From Diphasiastrum complanatum (Eukaryota; Streptophyta; Lycopodiopsida; Lycopodiales; Lycopodiaceae): a stretch of DNA of 64,000 nt. The first letter of the stretch is position 1. Every line of letters starts with the position of its first letter. The translations under genes and the position numbers were made by a program. The notes beneath the pieces are model-generated. The model saw only the letters and a program-made list of their open reading frames with translations. It was not told the origin of the DNA and searched no databases. The DNA is taken from NCBI GenBank assembly GCA_029204225.1, contig CM055103.1, forward strand, positions 27,330,293 to 27,394,292, read 5' to 3'. Shown here piece by piece: positions 12,445 through 26,723 of the stretch.

Positions 12445-15400
12445 TGATCAATTAATCAGTTTTTTCAAACAAAAAATGGTTGGCACACGGCCAGCAATCC
12501 TTCACTTTGAAAGAAGAAAAATCGAATTCAGTCGAAGAGCCAATACATACGTGCGCTTCCGTTTGTGAGATCCATTCTCTAAAAAGTAGCCTGCAGCACC
12601 ATAGAGCTCTTGCATCTGTATATCCAAAAACCAATAGCATGATGTGACTCAGAACAGTAAAGTAAATCCCTGAAAATGAAAGGTTGTTAAAAAAAATAGA
12701 GAAACAATAGCCGCAGCTATCAATCAATATCCTTGAACTATAATCAAGCAGAAATAGAAGGTCTTGTTATTGCTTAGTGGATAAAGTAATCATCTTAAAA
12801 TAATCATTGTGAGATGATTGAAGAGACTACCAAAGAATTGGTTATCTATTAAAGCCAACTCTTAACAGAGCAAATATACCTGCCCATCAAGCCATGCCAA
12901 ATAAGAGACAACAGCAACTCCATCACGAATGTGCGCATTTCGCAATCCTTCAAGCTCCACAGGATGCTGTCATCCATGCATCAATTTCCTTCAGTAGCGA
13001 GAACACATCCAGTGAAAGGGTTGTACACTAAGATTCGTCTTTCTTGATCAGTGTTTCTACGACAAACATCCACTTAATTAGTTGACATTGTGGCCAGTGG
13101 AAAGAACCAGATCAGTCAAGCAATTAAGAGAAATAACATGATTGAGGGCATAAGCTTCATAAATATATGATCTTCATACAAGCAACCTACTAAAAAAAAT
13201 TCGGCTATTGCAATGATCTAGACTTCATTGAAATTAACAAGCCGCTTCAAAATAATCACAACAATCTCAGTCAGAATTTCCATCAACCACCTCCAAACTC
13301 AAAATAAGAGCACATTAATTTCTAGCTCAAAAGCAGCTATAACAGCAGCACCTGAGTTAAGAAACTAACAAGAAAGGAGGTAAGACTAGTTCCTGTTCCT
13401 ATCTCATACTGCAACAAACTTCTTTCTCTCCGATAATTAAGAAATCCTTCTATATCTTCTTTACAAGATATCTTCACTCAAGCTCTTAAGTTAACTTCCA
13501 CATGCTTTAAGCTTGTGAATTGTCCTACATGTTGTGAGAAATACCCTTTCCTCTCAACCAAAAGCTTCACACAGATTTCTCTCCCCTAATTAAATGCAAG
13601 GTGGGAGCTTGAACAACCCTAAACAGTTTGTTGTATTCATGAAGTGCCCGACATTTGAGCTACCAAAAAGCTGTGCATTTGCATGATTCTCAAGCCTTGA
13701 TCAATGGCTTTATGTCAGGCCTAAGATCTTTCTGAAATTCAAAAGTTTCAACATCACTTGCTCTTATTACCTTGGCCATGTAAATGAGAGGTCATGCATA
13801 ATCTAGGTTCTACATGATGTACAACAACTCCATTGTTCCTCGAGTAATCTTATATCCTACCATGAAGAACAGTGGCATAACTAAAGCCAGCATAACTCAT
13901 GCTACTACTTCACTTCAGCCATAGGTGATTCTTGTTTGAACTAAAGTTTAAACTTCAAAGTTCAGTCTAGTATGCACTAACTAATTAGTAATTAGTGATT
14001 ATTAACATCTATGACTCTGTGACCTGTCTGAATTTGTCATCGACCATAATCCATTAAACATTTGCAACATAATACATTGTTACAGGTGCGGCAAAGCGCC
14101 AAGATTCCACATCACAGCCGTCACCTATAACCGGCACTAGTTCCACACCCATTTCTTCTTCTAGAGAGACTCAGACAGTGCCAGTAGGTGGGGCGGGGGC
14201 ACTTGTGCTACTGGTAGGGTTGGAGGTGATAGAGGTCGAGGACATCTTAGAAGTAGGGACGTTTATGTGGCAACCTTCCAAAAGTCGATGCAGCTGTGTT
14301 GTTGTTAGGAGGTGCTTTTACTTGTGCGACCTCCCCTTTCATTTGGCTATGACCTCTGCATGGAGGGATATGATGCGAGTAGTATCTCGTATCGGTGTTG
14401 AGTGGGAAGGCCCAAGCATGGCGCAATTGAGGACGAGAGAGCTATATGCTGAGCGGCAGTCCGTAGAAAATGACCTACATCCCATTAGGCAATCATGGGC
14501 GAGGTATACATTAGTTCCTTAAAACCTTTGTACTTTCAAGTTTCAGCTTTGAACTTTCAAATTTGTAAGTTAAAAGTCTCAAGTTTCAAAATTCAACTTT
14601 ATTGGGAGATATGTTTTGTTCCATCCCAGAGCGACTTGGAGCGTAGAGTCAAAGAGCTTCCCAAAGCTCCCAGTGAAGCAAAGTTCCCAATTATAATCCC
14701 AACGACTCTAATAGGATTTTCCATAAATACCGCGAAAATGTAAGGAGAATCTCTATATTCTCCCTCGGCTCTTCTGAGCCCGATACCTCTTCTTGGAGGA
14801 CAAACTTGGTTAGACCAGACTTTCTTGGCATCACTTCTTTCTCATGAGGGAAGTGAAAGACCAACGGATAATATACTCGTACTGGAACTAGTTCGTACCG
14901 GATTTGTGAACAACGGAAAACGAGAACCCCACACCAGTTAAGGTGTTTTGCAAGGAGGAATCTTGTCATCTTTACTATCCAACATCTACCTACATGAATT
15001 CGACGTCTGGATTAATATAATAACCTGGCAAGTCTTCGTACGCCTGGCAAGGTCTTGGAACCAAACTCCGAATACTCCCGGATGGTATATGCTATTGCCA
15101 GAGCAATATTGTTCTATTTGGGACGAGAAACTGCATTTATTTGATTGGTCATAAGTGGTTATTATTGAAATTGTCTTCATGGGGTACTTAATGAATGAAC
15201 CACCACTGTCCCATTCAGAGTCCGTTGATATATTGTAATTGTTGGTCATGATTCGAACCATTTTCCTTTCTTTCTACTTGGTATTAAATATTTTCCCGAC
15301 CTGATTTATGTGGAATTTAGATAAAGGAGAGGCCAAGTGGTCTGACCGGCGTTCGTCGGGTTGCGGCGGGCAATCCAGAGATGAACTGCCACTATGCTAA

Positions 15401-18400
15401 CTTACGATCAGATAGCGGCATCTTGGCCAAAGAATCCAAGTAGCGGCCACTAGCAACATTGTATGTTCGTGCTACAATGTCCAACCGCATGGAATAGCCA
15501 GCCTGTAGGGGTAGTAAGCCCCATATCTCCAGTTCATGTAAAGACCAAGTATGTTAAGATCCAAAAGGTTGTTGATTTCCTGCATGAAATGGAAGAAATG
15601 CTACAATTAGCTCATGAGAGCATTCACAATGCTCAAGATAGGGCTAAGAAAAATGCGAAGGTGCAATTTGCCTGTTTTTCAAGATGCTCATTACTTGGAT
15701 GATTTTTAGGCTAAGCATGGAAAAATCTAACACCCATAAGGGCCATGCGGACTTGACGTCATCCCCACCTTCCTCCAGTATATCACAGGCAGTCTTTTGT
15801 GAGCACCCAATCTTAGGTGAGACAACTCTGTGAGTGAGTTGAGTTATGGCAGTATGGGATGCCATAGCTATTGTCCAAGGGACTGCTTTGTGAGATTGTT
15901 GTAGATTCTCACAATCTTGGGAGTGAGATTGGATTCAGCTCAATAGATAGGAGGTTAAAATGATGTCTAGAGTACTATTGCTTAGTTGAGACCTAAGAAT
16001 TTGTGAAACATGGACTGCTCTGACTAGAAGTGTAGTACTATGAGAATTGGCATTGCATAGCAATCATGAGAGGAGCATGTGTGTCATAAGCCTGTAGCTT
16101 ATAAGCTACCTAGCTAATTTTCTTAACGATTAGTTGTGGTATAAATAAGAGATATTTGGGAACACTTTCCTATGCGTAGCACCTTCGACTTGGAAGGGAC
16201 TAGTAAATATATCCATTAGTTGGTCTCAAATTCCCAATAGGTACGATTAGCTTAGACAAATTAGCATGTGTCGTCTCTAGCTTTTGATGCATCTGGGTCA
16301 AAAACTTTGAAGCATTAGGCACCTTACATGGAATTCCTATGGTTGTTGGGCTAACTAGCCTATAACCATAGTTGAGCTCAAAAGGGATCAATCTCGTGGA
16401 TTCAGAAGTTCCTTGTGAACTTGGGAACTGCTGGACACAATGGACTTTGGAAGTCCATGCAATCTAACCACATTCTAGATAAACAACTCCGCTACTTGTT
16501 GAGTTGTGATCTTCTTGGTCATTGCAATATAATGGGCCATCTTGGAAAACTTGTCTAACCACTACCATAAGGGAGTTAAACCCAACTTGGGTCCTCGGTA
16601 GATTAACAATAAATTTCATAGAGATGCTTTCCCACCTTCCTGTAGGTATTTCGGTGGATGTAGCAAGCCCGGAGGACTTAATCTCTTGGCCTTGTTCACC
16701 TGACAAGTGTGCAACGTTGGATGTACTCCCTTACATCTCGTTGCAATGTGGCTAGAAATAATGCCTTTTAACTAGCTCACTTGTCTTATCATTACCAGGG
16801 TGCCCTGCGCAGGGACTATCATGGCATTCATGAAGTATCTTATGACAATCCTTCATGTTTGGCACGACTATTTTTCCATTTCTTAATAACATACCTTGCC
16901 TCTACGAAAGCAATATACGTAGTTGACTCTTCCATTTGGTTGACTATCCTGCGTACGTCAGGCCACACACCTTGTGGGTCCTTTTGCTGAGCTCTCTTGA
17001 TCTCCTCCATGAGATCATTGTCAACTACAATAAAGCTCATCTGATGTAGTATCCCCGATATTGCATCAACGACCACATTTTCCTTCCCTTGTTGGAAGCG
17101 ACTTTCCAAACGAAATTCCTGCATCAGCTCTCGGCCCATTGAATGGTGGTCCTTCAAATTTGGCTAAGTGCAATAACACTTCAAAGTATGATGGTCTGTG
17201 TACTATCAAAACTAGAACCAACATTCACATAACACAACCACAAATACTGCAAGTCCATTCTCTATATTTGCATATAGGTAATAAAAAACCCTCAACAGAT
17301 GGTCTCTTCCCATTTAAGGCTTTTCTTCTGGGGCCAACTTGCCAATCCAAATTTAGCTTTGGGACACACATTGTGTTTGTAGTTGAGAGCCGTAGCAACT
17401 GCCTCTTCCAAGGTGTTGCACCCTTCATTAAGAACATGGGCCCTCAACTCTTTTTGAAGATCATATATAAACTTGTGCATGACAATCCACTCTGCAATTT
17501 CCTTTCGTATCTTGATAAGTATCTCTTTGTACCTGTCAACGTACTCTTGCACATTGTTGTAAGCATTGCCTCTTGAAAATCCAACTGCAAAGCACCAAAA
17601 GGAAAGATTGTAGGGCTATAATTTCAATTTTCCAGCTGATTCAAACTAGTCTTGGTTGGCTCGAATTGAAAAATGGTTCGAACCTATCGAAATGTGGTTC
17701 GAATTAGCTCTGAATGATTCGTTCATTTCAAATCGCGGTTCGAACCTTGAACCACGATTTGTGGAAACTATGTGGGATTAAAAACTAGCCAACCAGCTAG
17801 AAGCCAAAGATTAATCCACATTAGCTTCAAGCTTGAGCCACGGTGAGTGAGTACAGGAGAGAAGAGAATTCTGGTAATCACCAAGTGGGAGTAGGGCAAG
17901 TTTTTGTAGGTATATTTAGCCTCTAAATGCTTGGGAATATTCCATCAAAATCCAAACTGCTAAACTCAATAGAAATTACTATTGATACTCTTCTGCTGCT
18001 TACAGCCATCAAACACCATACACTGCTTCACATGTCAATATTAGAGTGCTTGGGCCCTCTCAAGGTTATTAAATCACATAACAAGCCTTGACTGGAATAT
18101 CGAGGCATAACCAGTAATCTCGAACACAAGAGTACCGAATATTCACATCAAGGATTATGTCAGATCCTTTGTACTGGATGTGGACATAACATTCTCCTCC
18201 CCTTGAAATATTCCTGTTCTTAGAAATGGGAACTAGGGAAAAAAAATTTCATGCCTTCAACTCTTTGCCAAGAATCATCATCCTTAGTTTGACCTTTCCA
18301 TCTAATCAAGCACTTAGAGATAGAATAATTTTTTAATTTGTTTATCTTTGGTTTCGAGCAGTTTCTTAGGTTTCAAAGATACACTAAGGGATAAATCTTC

Positions 18401-21400
18401 CAATTGGGATAGATCCTCATTAGATCCAACGGTATCACCTTCATGTATACTTAATTTTTAACTAGCTTACATGAAATATTGGGTGAGCAGTGGATTTATC
18501 TTGAAGATCAAGTTCATAAGCTAGAGAACCAATTTTCTTTATGATCTGAAACGGTCCACAATATCTGAGAGACAACTTGTAGTGCTTCCTTGTATGCGTA
18601 GTCCTAGAATCTTTTGGAATCTTCAGATATACCCAATCATCAACTTTAAAATCTCTAGGAGATCTCTTAAAATATCTCCAATGGCGGTTACCTACTATCA
18701 GGCGGTGCTAATTAAACTAAGTAGTTCAAAATACCAAAAATATCTTTTTGATAAGGGCTGCACCTGTTAGCAGCTAGCATATATATTTGATTAAACTGGA
18801 CAGAAGACGACTGATAACTGAACTATCAAGCGATCAATGATCAACAAGCTGAAGCTATTACTTCAAGCCATTGTACTCAATTTTCCCAATCAATCAAGAG
18901 TACATTTTTGTCCCACTACTGGTCTGTTCTATTGAGCGTCGCTACTGTTCATTCATCTTGATCATTTTTGCTAGTAACTGCTGCATTTCCGATCTTACGC
19001 TGCCCTCGCTCAAGCTTCCGCTGACAGTCATCACGATCTAATATCAGAATTCTGTTTCTATCAGTTCTTTACTGAATCCGATATCAGTCATCCCACGATT
19101 TTCCAACATGATATCAGAACGGGCAGTTCAATAATCTGCATTTCTACTGTGGATTATCAGTCTTGTTTCTATCAAGACATCGTTCTAACAAGCGCGCAGC
19201 CAACAGTATTCCGAAATCGTTGTTTCTATCAACGATCTCGCTGAACCAGAATGGATCCATCTTCTAGTTCCTCTTTGATTGACAAACTCGACAGAGATAA
19301 CTACCATCTTTGGAAGTTCAAGATGAAAGTAGTTCTACTTGCCAAAGAACTGTGGGACATCGTTGATGGCACAGAGGTCAAGCCAGAAGGTGATGCTGCC
19401 ATCATCACCAAATGGAGATTGAGAGATGGCAAGGCATTTGCCATGATCACTCTCAATATCAAAGACACTCAGATCGGCCACATACGTAGTTCTACTTGCC
19501 AAAGAACTGTGGGACATCGGATGGCACAGAGGTCAAGCCAGAAGGTGATGCTGCCATCAAAACCAAATGGAGATTGAAAGTAGTTCTACTTGCCAAAGAA
19601 CTATGGGACATCGTTGATGGCACAGAGGTCAAGCCAGAAGGTGATGCTGCCATCATCACCAAATGGAGATTGAGAGATGGCAAGGCATTTGCCATGATCA
19701 CTCTCAATATCAAAGACACTCAGATCAGCCACATACGTGTTGCTCAGACTGCTAAGGATGCATGGGACATCCTAGCAACTCTCTACGACATCAAAGACGT
19801 TACTTCCAAGCTTCACCTAAGGAAGAAATTCTTCACCCTCAGAATGTCTGATGCAGATAGTGTTTCGAGCCATCTCAACACTTTCAAAAATCTTATGGAG
19901 CAAATGACTGCAACTGGCTCAGTCATCGAAGATTCCGATGTTGTGATGACTCTATTATCGAGTCTACCTGAAGCCTACAAAAATTGGGTCATGGCAATTT
20001 CGACCCAGGAGCATCTCACTCTATCAAGAGTAATTTCTATGCTTCTACAAGAGGAGATCAGAAGACCTGCATCCTCCTCAGGCTCAGGATCGGATCCTCT
20101 AGCTCTATATTCAAAAAATCAGAAGTTCAGATCCAAGAGATCTACACAGTCATATTATCCTGACAAAAGGAGCAACATGCAGCAGCCTGTATCAAACACA
20201 CCATCAACTTCAGAGTCTTCATCATTCCAGCCAAGACAGAATCTATTTCGTAAGTACTGTAAGAGGACTGGTCACCTTATCAAGGATTGCAAAACGTTGC
20301 GATACAACAACTTAAAGAAGCAATAGTTCCAACAACAAGCAAATGTTGCTTCTACCAGTCACTCAATCCAACAACAAGAGGAAGATGAAGCTGCATCCTT
20401 GACCAAAGTCGAAGAACAACAAGATATCAATTCCTAGTATTTGGACTCAGGTGCAACACAGCACATGACTCACCATCGAGACTGGTTCCATGACTACAAG
20501 TCATACACCCATTGTACAGTTGTGCAACTTGGAGACAACTCAACTCATACTATCGAGGGTGTAGGAACAATCAAGGTCGAATTCCAAAAAGGTGATGTAA
20601 TGTTTTTGTCCAATGTTCTTCACATTCCAAATCTGACCAAAAACCTGCTCTCAGTTAGCAGAATCACAGATTCAGGTCAGAGGGTCGAATTCGATAGGCA
20701 AGGCTGCACTATTCTTGACAAATATAGGAAAGTTTTTGCTTTCAGTAGAAGGTGTGGCAATTTGTTCAAAAATAGTCACTCTTATTCTACAAGTAGTCAA
20801 GCTCTTTTTACTTCAACTTCTGAATCAACTGATATGCTTTGGAATTTCAGATTAGGCCATTTAAATTCCAATTGTATTCAGCAAATGTCGAAACAGAATT
20901 TAGTACAAGATCTACCCTTCATTAGCAAATCAAATTCTTCATGTGAAAGCTGTATTATCAGCAAGCATGCTAGAACTCCAGTCACTTCTGATTCAGTTCG
21001 TTCTTCTAAAGGTTTGCTGCACCATCTCAGATTTAACAAAATGATAAATCTGAAGATCCAAGTTTTTCATGATCCACATTAAGGGGGAGTGTTAGATTTT
21101 TCCCATGCTCAGCCTTAAAAAATCCAAGTAATGAGCATCCTGAAAAAACAGACAAATTGCACCTTCGCATTTTTCCACACTTCGGGTTTGTCAAAATCCG
21201 ACTCCAGCGACTTCGAAGTCTCCAAAGTCTTCGAAGCCATCGAAGTCGGAAGTCCAAAGTCCGACTTCGACTTCCCTATGTATATTCATTAAACTCAAAC
21301 TAACTCCATCGACAACTCAACTTCCTCGACTTTTTCATCAACCCTTAACTAGCTCGACATCGACATCATCGACAATCCATCAGATTCTCATCAATAAAAG

Positions 21401-24400
21401 TCGATCCACGTATAGTCCACCACGTATGTAAATAAAATATCTCCAATGGCAGTTACCCACTATCAGGCGGTGCAAATTAAACTATCAGGCGGTGCTAATT
21501 AACTAAGTAGTTCAAAATACCAAAAATATCTTTTTGATAAGGGCTGCACCTGTTAGCAGCTAGCATACATATTAAACTGGACAGAAGACGACTGATAACT
21601 GAACTATCAAGCAATCAACGATTATCAGTTGAAGAATTTTTGCGCCATCAGTCTTGCGCTGCTCCACGCCCTTGTACTCATTTTTCCCATACAATCAGAG
21701 TGCAAGATTTGTCTCACTACTGCTTCGTTCTTTTGCATTGCTACTCAGTTTTCATCTTGACTATTTTTGTTGTTAACTACTGCACTATCGATCCACCATC
21801 CATCTGCTATCAGACTTCCGCTGCTATCCTACGATTTTCCAACAATGGGCTGGGCTACACACGTGCTACAATGGCAATTACAATAGGAAGTAAGGCTGAT
21901 CTATTGGGTTCATGATCTTGTTCACAACAAGACGATCAATCTATCATTAGTTGATGGAATGTCGATCCCCAATAGACATAGCCATGGCCCTTGGCCACCT
22001 ACTAGTAGTTAAGTGCAACCTACTTTCAAACATGATGTCCCCCACTAGTAGTCCACTAACTATCAATTTTGCATCGTCTCCAACTCGTCATGGTTGAATT
22101 ATGACTTATTTGGAGTTACCTGTTCCACTTAAGTAAATGCTTCCAATTGAGCTCCTCTAATCCAAGGTTAGATGTAGACTAATCTTAGTCATAGCATATT
22201 TCCCATCCTTGAGAGCACATTAAAGTATAGAGAAACGATTGGTTTTCCCTCTTCCAAGCATACTCCTCTTCCAAATGTCATTTTTAATCTAATCAAGTAC
22301 TAAGAAATTCTAGATGGTATGTGCTCAACCCGAATTAATTGTACTAAGGAAAGTGAATCCCCTTCATAAAGACTTCTAAAAAAATCTACATCCCTGAAGG
22401 TATGGAAACTAAGATTCTCTCTGAAAGTATTACCTTCTAAACCTCCACACAAACTCAAGTTTCCATCCGCAATACACTTGAATAGTTTCCTAAAAACTGC
22501 AATATTCTCCAAAGGTTTGCATAATGTTCAACTCATTCATAAGTATTTTGAACATTCCCTTATGTAATTTTTTGCCTTCATCATTCAAATCCACAAGAAA
22601 ATTACTACCTCCAAATCATGTATTCTCTAGTTTTTGAGTATGCAGGTGTATTCAACTATTCCCATGTGTAGCATAAAGGGATGGTAGCACAAGGTATCAG
22701 GTCTACAATCAAACAAGCAATACTAGTGAAAATTACCTTATCCACTCGCTCATTTACGAAATCATATGCCTTAAGCAAATCATCCAAAAATCCAAGTAAT
22801 CCAAGTCTTAGTAGACCGCCTATTTTCCACTCAATTTCTCAATTTAATTTCCAATCTCAGGAATTCATAAAGGTCCTAATAGCATGACTTTCGTCCCCAT
22901 CATTCACCATATTTTCTATATATATTCTGATATGGAAGAATCCATGGAAATAATTACCCTTATATGTGACAAGCCACCTACTCTTAAGCATTATGCTTAT
23001 TTTGAGCTAGTATTGTCGAATACTGAGATCAAAATCTGCATTTATCCCTAGTACAAGTATGTGCATGCAAGCGCCTAGCACTAGGAAAAAAATGAAAATC
23101 ACACAAAATTTTGTTCAACTTTTTTATTGTCATCTTTTTCCTCTCTACTACACAATACAATATCTAATCTATTCAAGCTTAAATGACTCGCATAAAAATT
23201 CTCTCTCAATTTTAACATGTACGAACACCCTGCAACTCAAAACACCAAGTTTTGAGATCTTTATAGTTCTTGAATTTTATGCCATATACGAAAAGGCACA
23301 CAAAGGGACAAGTAACACTCAATAAGTTTCTTAGTGGAGAACTATGACTCCTACACCGATTAATAGCTTTCGCTCTTAACATAATGGATCACAGTTTACA
23401 ACATCGGCCCATCTAACTTCTCAATCTCAAAGATATGACAAAGAGAACAAACATTTCTCTTGCTTTTTTCAAGTAACTAAGTTGCATAGGATGAATCTAT
23501 GGCTGAGTGATTGATCAATTATAACTACATTCTGATTCCTTACCTATGTAAGTGAATGATGACATTAAATTCCAAAGTTCAAAATAGACTTTCGGTATAA
23601 AGCCATCTTTCAGCCATTGATGTCAGATCATTTGTACCTAGCAATCCTTACAGCAGCATGAACTATGTGACACAATTGAACTGACATTTCAAATACACAA
23701 TGTATAATGTTGTATGGTTGGGACATAGGCCTAACACGATATGATCAGAATCGCATATGCAAACAGTTCCATTCAAAAGGTTTAGATTCTAAGCTTTAAA
23801 ACTGACTTGAAGATTTACAAAACCCCTACATGTTGTTTCAAAAGATGAAGATCTAAGAATTTAGTATTCAAAACCAATTCTATAAAAATTGCAAACTAAC
23901 GGTGGAACTGCACTCTGTTTCCGCAATTTTTAAAACAATAATAATCTAGGTAACTGAAGACAAGATTTATTTCCCTTGCACCATGGTATTAGAGTCCAAG
24001 AACTGAAGCAAGCTGCAAGCAAAAGTTATTACTTAGAATGTCCAACTTAGGACCATGAACACTTTGTATTCGGCACTCGAATAACGTTTACATTTGGTAT
24101 AGTCTTTCATGATCATTGATAGAATCTAGAAACAACAAATCTCGATTCACAGAGTTTCAAACCTTTTCGACTCTTTTTTATTCAATGCAAGATTTGAATT
24201 GTTATTTTACTTCTACGCAGAACTTGAAACATGTTATACTTTCTAGAAGCTTTGAAATATGTGGCAGGCATCATTAACGTGCCTAAGGGCTCTAATACTA
24301 AATAAATACATCCTTGACTCCTTGCCATATTTCACCTGAACTTCACTTGTTTTATACTTTGCTCAATTTGAATCATTCTCTTCAAATCTCAATTAAGCTT

Positions 24401-26442
24401 AATTCCAATCTAGCGGTAACTATGCCTAGAATATTAAGTAGCAGTATAAATTGCATAATATACCAACCTTCAGAGCCTTTGCAAGGGCAATTGGTGACTG
24501 CTGCAAGATTACTTGATCTACATGCAACTTGGTGTATATAATGAGACTGCAAGTAGCAGAGTCAACCCATATGAATGCGGCACCATCTGTATCAAACTTC
24601 TCACTGATTATGGAATCATGATCTGTGTGACAATCTGGAATCAATGTTTCACTCTGCTCCTCCTTGGATAGCAATTCATTTTCATCAATGTTCTCTGGGT
24701 GTTTGTCTACATTTTTACTCTCCTTCGGGTCCTTATCCCGCACATCAATAGCTCTTATGACTGTCGATGTTTCTCCCAACACATGATTGCTGGCCTCATT
24801 GAACTCCCCATCATGTTGACTTTTACTAGCAAGCCTCAGACCAAGACATTCCACATCATGTAGTATTGCTTCATAGCTCCTGATTTCCACCCCATTTTCA
24901 GTTAAATACTTCTCCACCTGCAATAAGTGTGGCACAGAAACAAGCATCTTGGACTCACACAACTGGACCTTGTGCAAGCCTTTGATAGCTAGATCTTCAA
25001 GTTAACACCAAATGCAATACAAATCTCTAACAATACTATACAGCATACATACTTTGAGTCAGACATATCTCCTCAAATTTAAACTTAGCCACTAATGCTT
25101 TTGGTATGTTGTTTTATGCATTCGACTCAAAAGCAAATGGAGTTTTATGGTGGAGACATATCAAGAAAGGAAAAAGATGGAGGAAACGTGCAAGCATTTG
25201 TTGATTACTCAAAGAGATTCAGAACATCACACCAGTGTCAAGGTGCAAATTTCAGTCATCAATTTGACAGCAGTATCAAGCGTACGATTACAAAAGCAAG
25301 AATTTTTGGCCCCAAAGCAGCTTAGTAATCAACTTCTATGTCTCATCCAGACTTATCATTTCTATAATCTCTGTTACAGCAAGCATATAGATTGTTGATC
25401 AAATATAAACAGGCTCTGTGTTTTACATATTATATCAAGTACCATTGGAAGCAATGTCTTTTGGCTATCCAAACGTTCATGCAATTCCAGTAAAAAGGGG
25501 CATCTGCCAAACTAGAAGTGAAATCTGGTAATCTTACTGAGCACTCCAATTTTCTTGAAAAACAAAAACTTGTGAACTGCAACATAAACAGAATTGCATG
25601 TAGCAAACCTCTTCACCAATTTTTCGTTTGTCAACATAGTAGCATGCAGACTCAAGTGTAACAATTCCAAATGCATGTACAACTGGATTGTACAAGACAT
25701 CGGAACCACGCAAGTTGAAAAGCCAAGCAACCTGCCAATATCAACAGGTTGACTGCTCAGCCATAATCCATGGTTCACAGCAAACTATATAAGTTTTGTG
25801 AGTTAGCTAGAGCATAATAATTTAAACAGATTGGAAACCGCTTAATTTGCATAACAATGCCCTAGGAGAGTGAAGAGAGGGATCACAGAAGTGGATCTCC
25901 ACTCACTTGATCAGACCAACGGAGTCTGATTCAATTTGGCTTGGGCCAATGAAAGGTTGGCAATCAAGCCACCAAATTGGGATCACTACATGATAAGTAC
26001 GACAAACCCAATCACCCTGGTGTTGTAGGTGCGCAAGAATGAGGGAAGAGGATGCACCCAGAGCGTGGAAACCATGGTTCAATGGGGGAGGGTGAAGAGG
26101 AGAAAGAAAAAATAACAGCTTCATCTATGGCTTTTAGGTACCAAAAGGTACAGAGAACCATAGATGCCCAGCGTTTCTGAAACACTTTTCAGAAACGCGT
26201 TCAGAAACGCGTTTCAGAAATATCAAAAAAAATTCCAGAAACATTTTTTTTTTTTAAATTGATTTTTTTTGGGGCAATATGGGTATCAGGTGAAAGCTCT
26301 AATTAAGAGCATAATTATTGTGTAGTTTGCCGAATGTTTCGGGTGCAGGATGGTCTAGTTTAGGTGCATTAACTCCCAAGTTTACACTTTGCTGTGTTTA
26401 ATATAAAAAATTGATAAAAAACATGATGCCCCAAAATTCTCC

Positions 26443-26513
<71 letters not shown>

Positions 26514-26656
26514 CTCTCTCAAATTCAACAAACTAAACAAAAATGCTGAATCATGCTGAACAAAAACCATGTTGAGTGTTCTGAACCAGTTACCATACTG
26601 CATCGTCCTGAACCGTACTGAAGCATTTTTCAACCATATGGAATCGATTTTCAACC

Positions 26657-26723
<67 letters not shown>

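Larger units (their letters stand above)
18669..21844 (+). mobile_element. Ty1/copia element, internally deleted, 5' LTR truncated
   Basis: LTR copies flank a short interior that codes for gag, protease and the pre-integrase domain only; integrase, RT and RNase H are deleted. The left LTR (18669-19108) lacks its first 310 bp or so; the right LTR (21090-21844) is complete from TGTTAG to CCAACA. A primer site-like TGATATCAGAACGG follows the left LTR and AAGGGGGAG precedes the right one. The missing enzymes mean it depends on other elements. Confidence 0.85.
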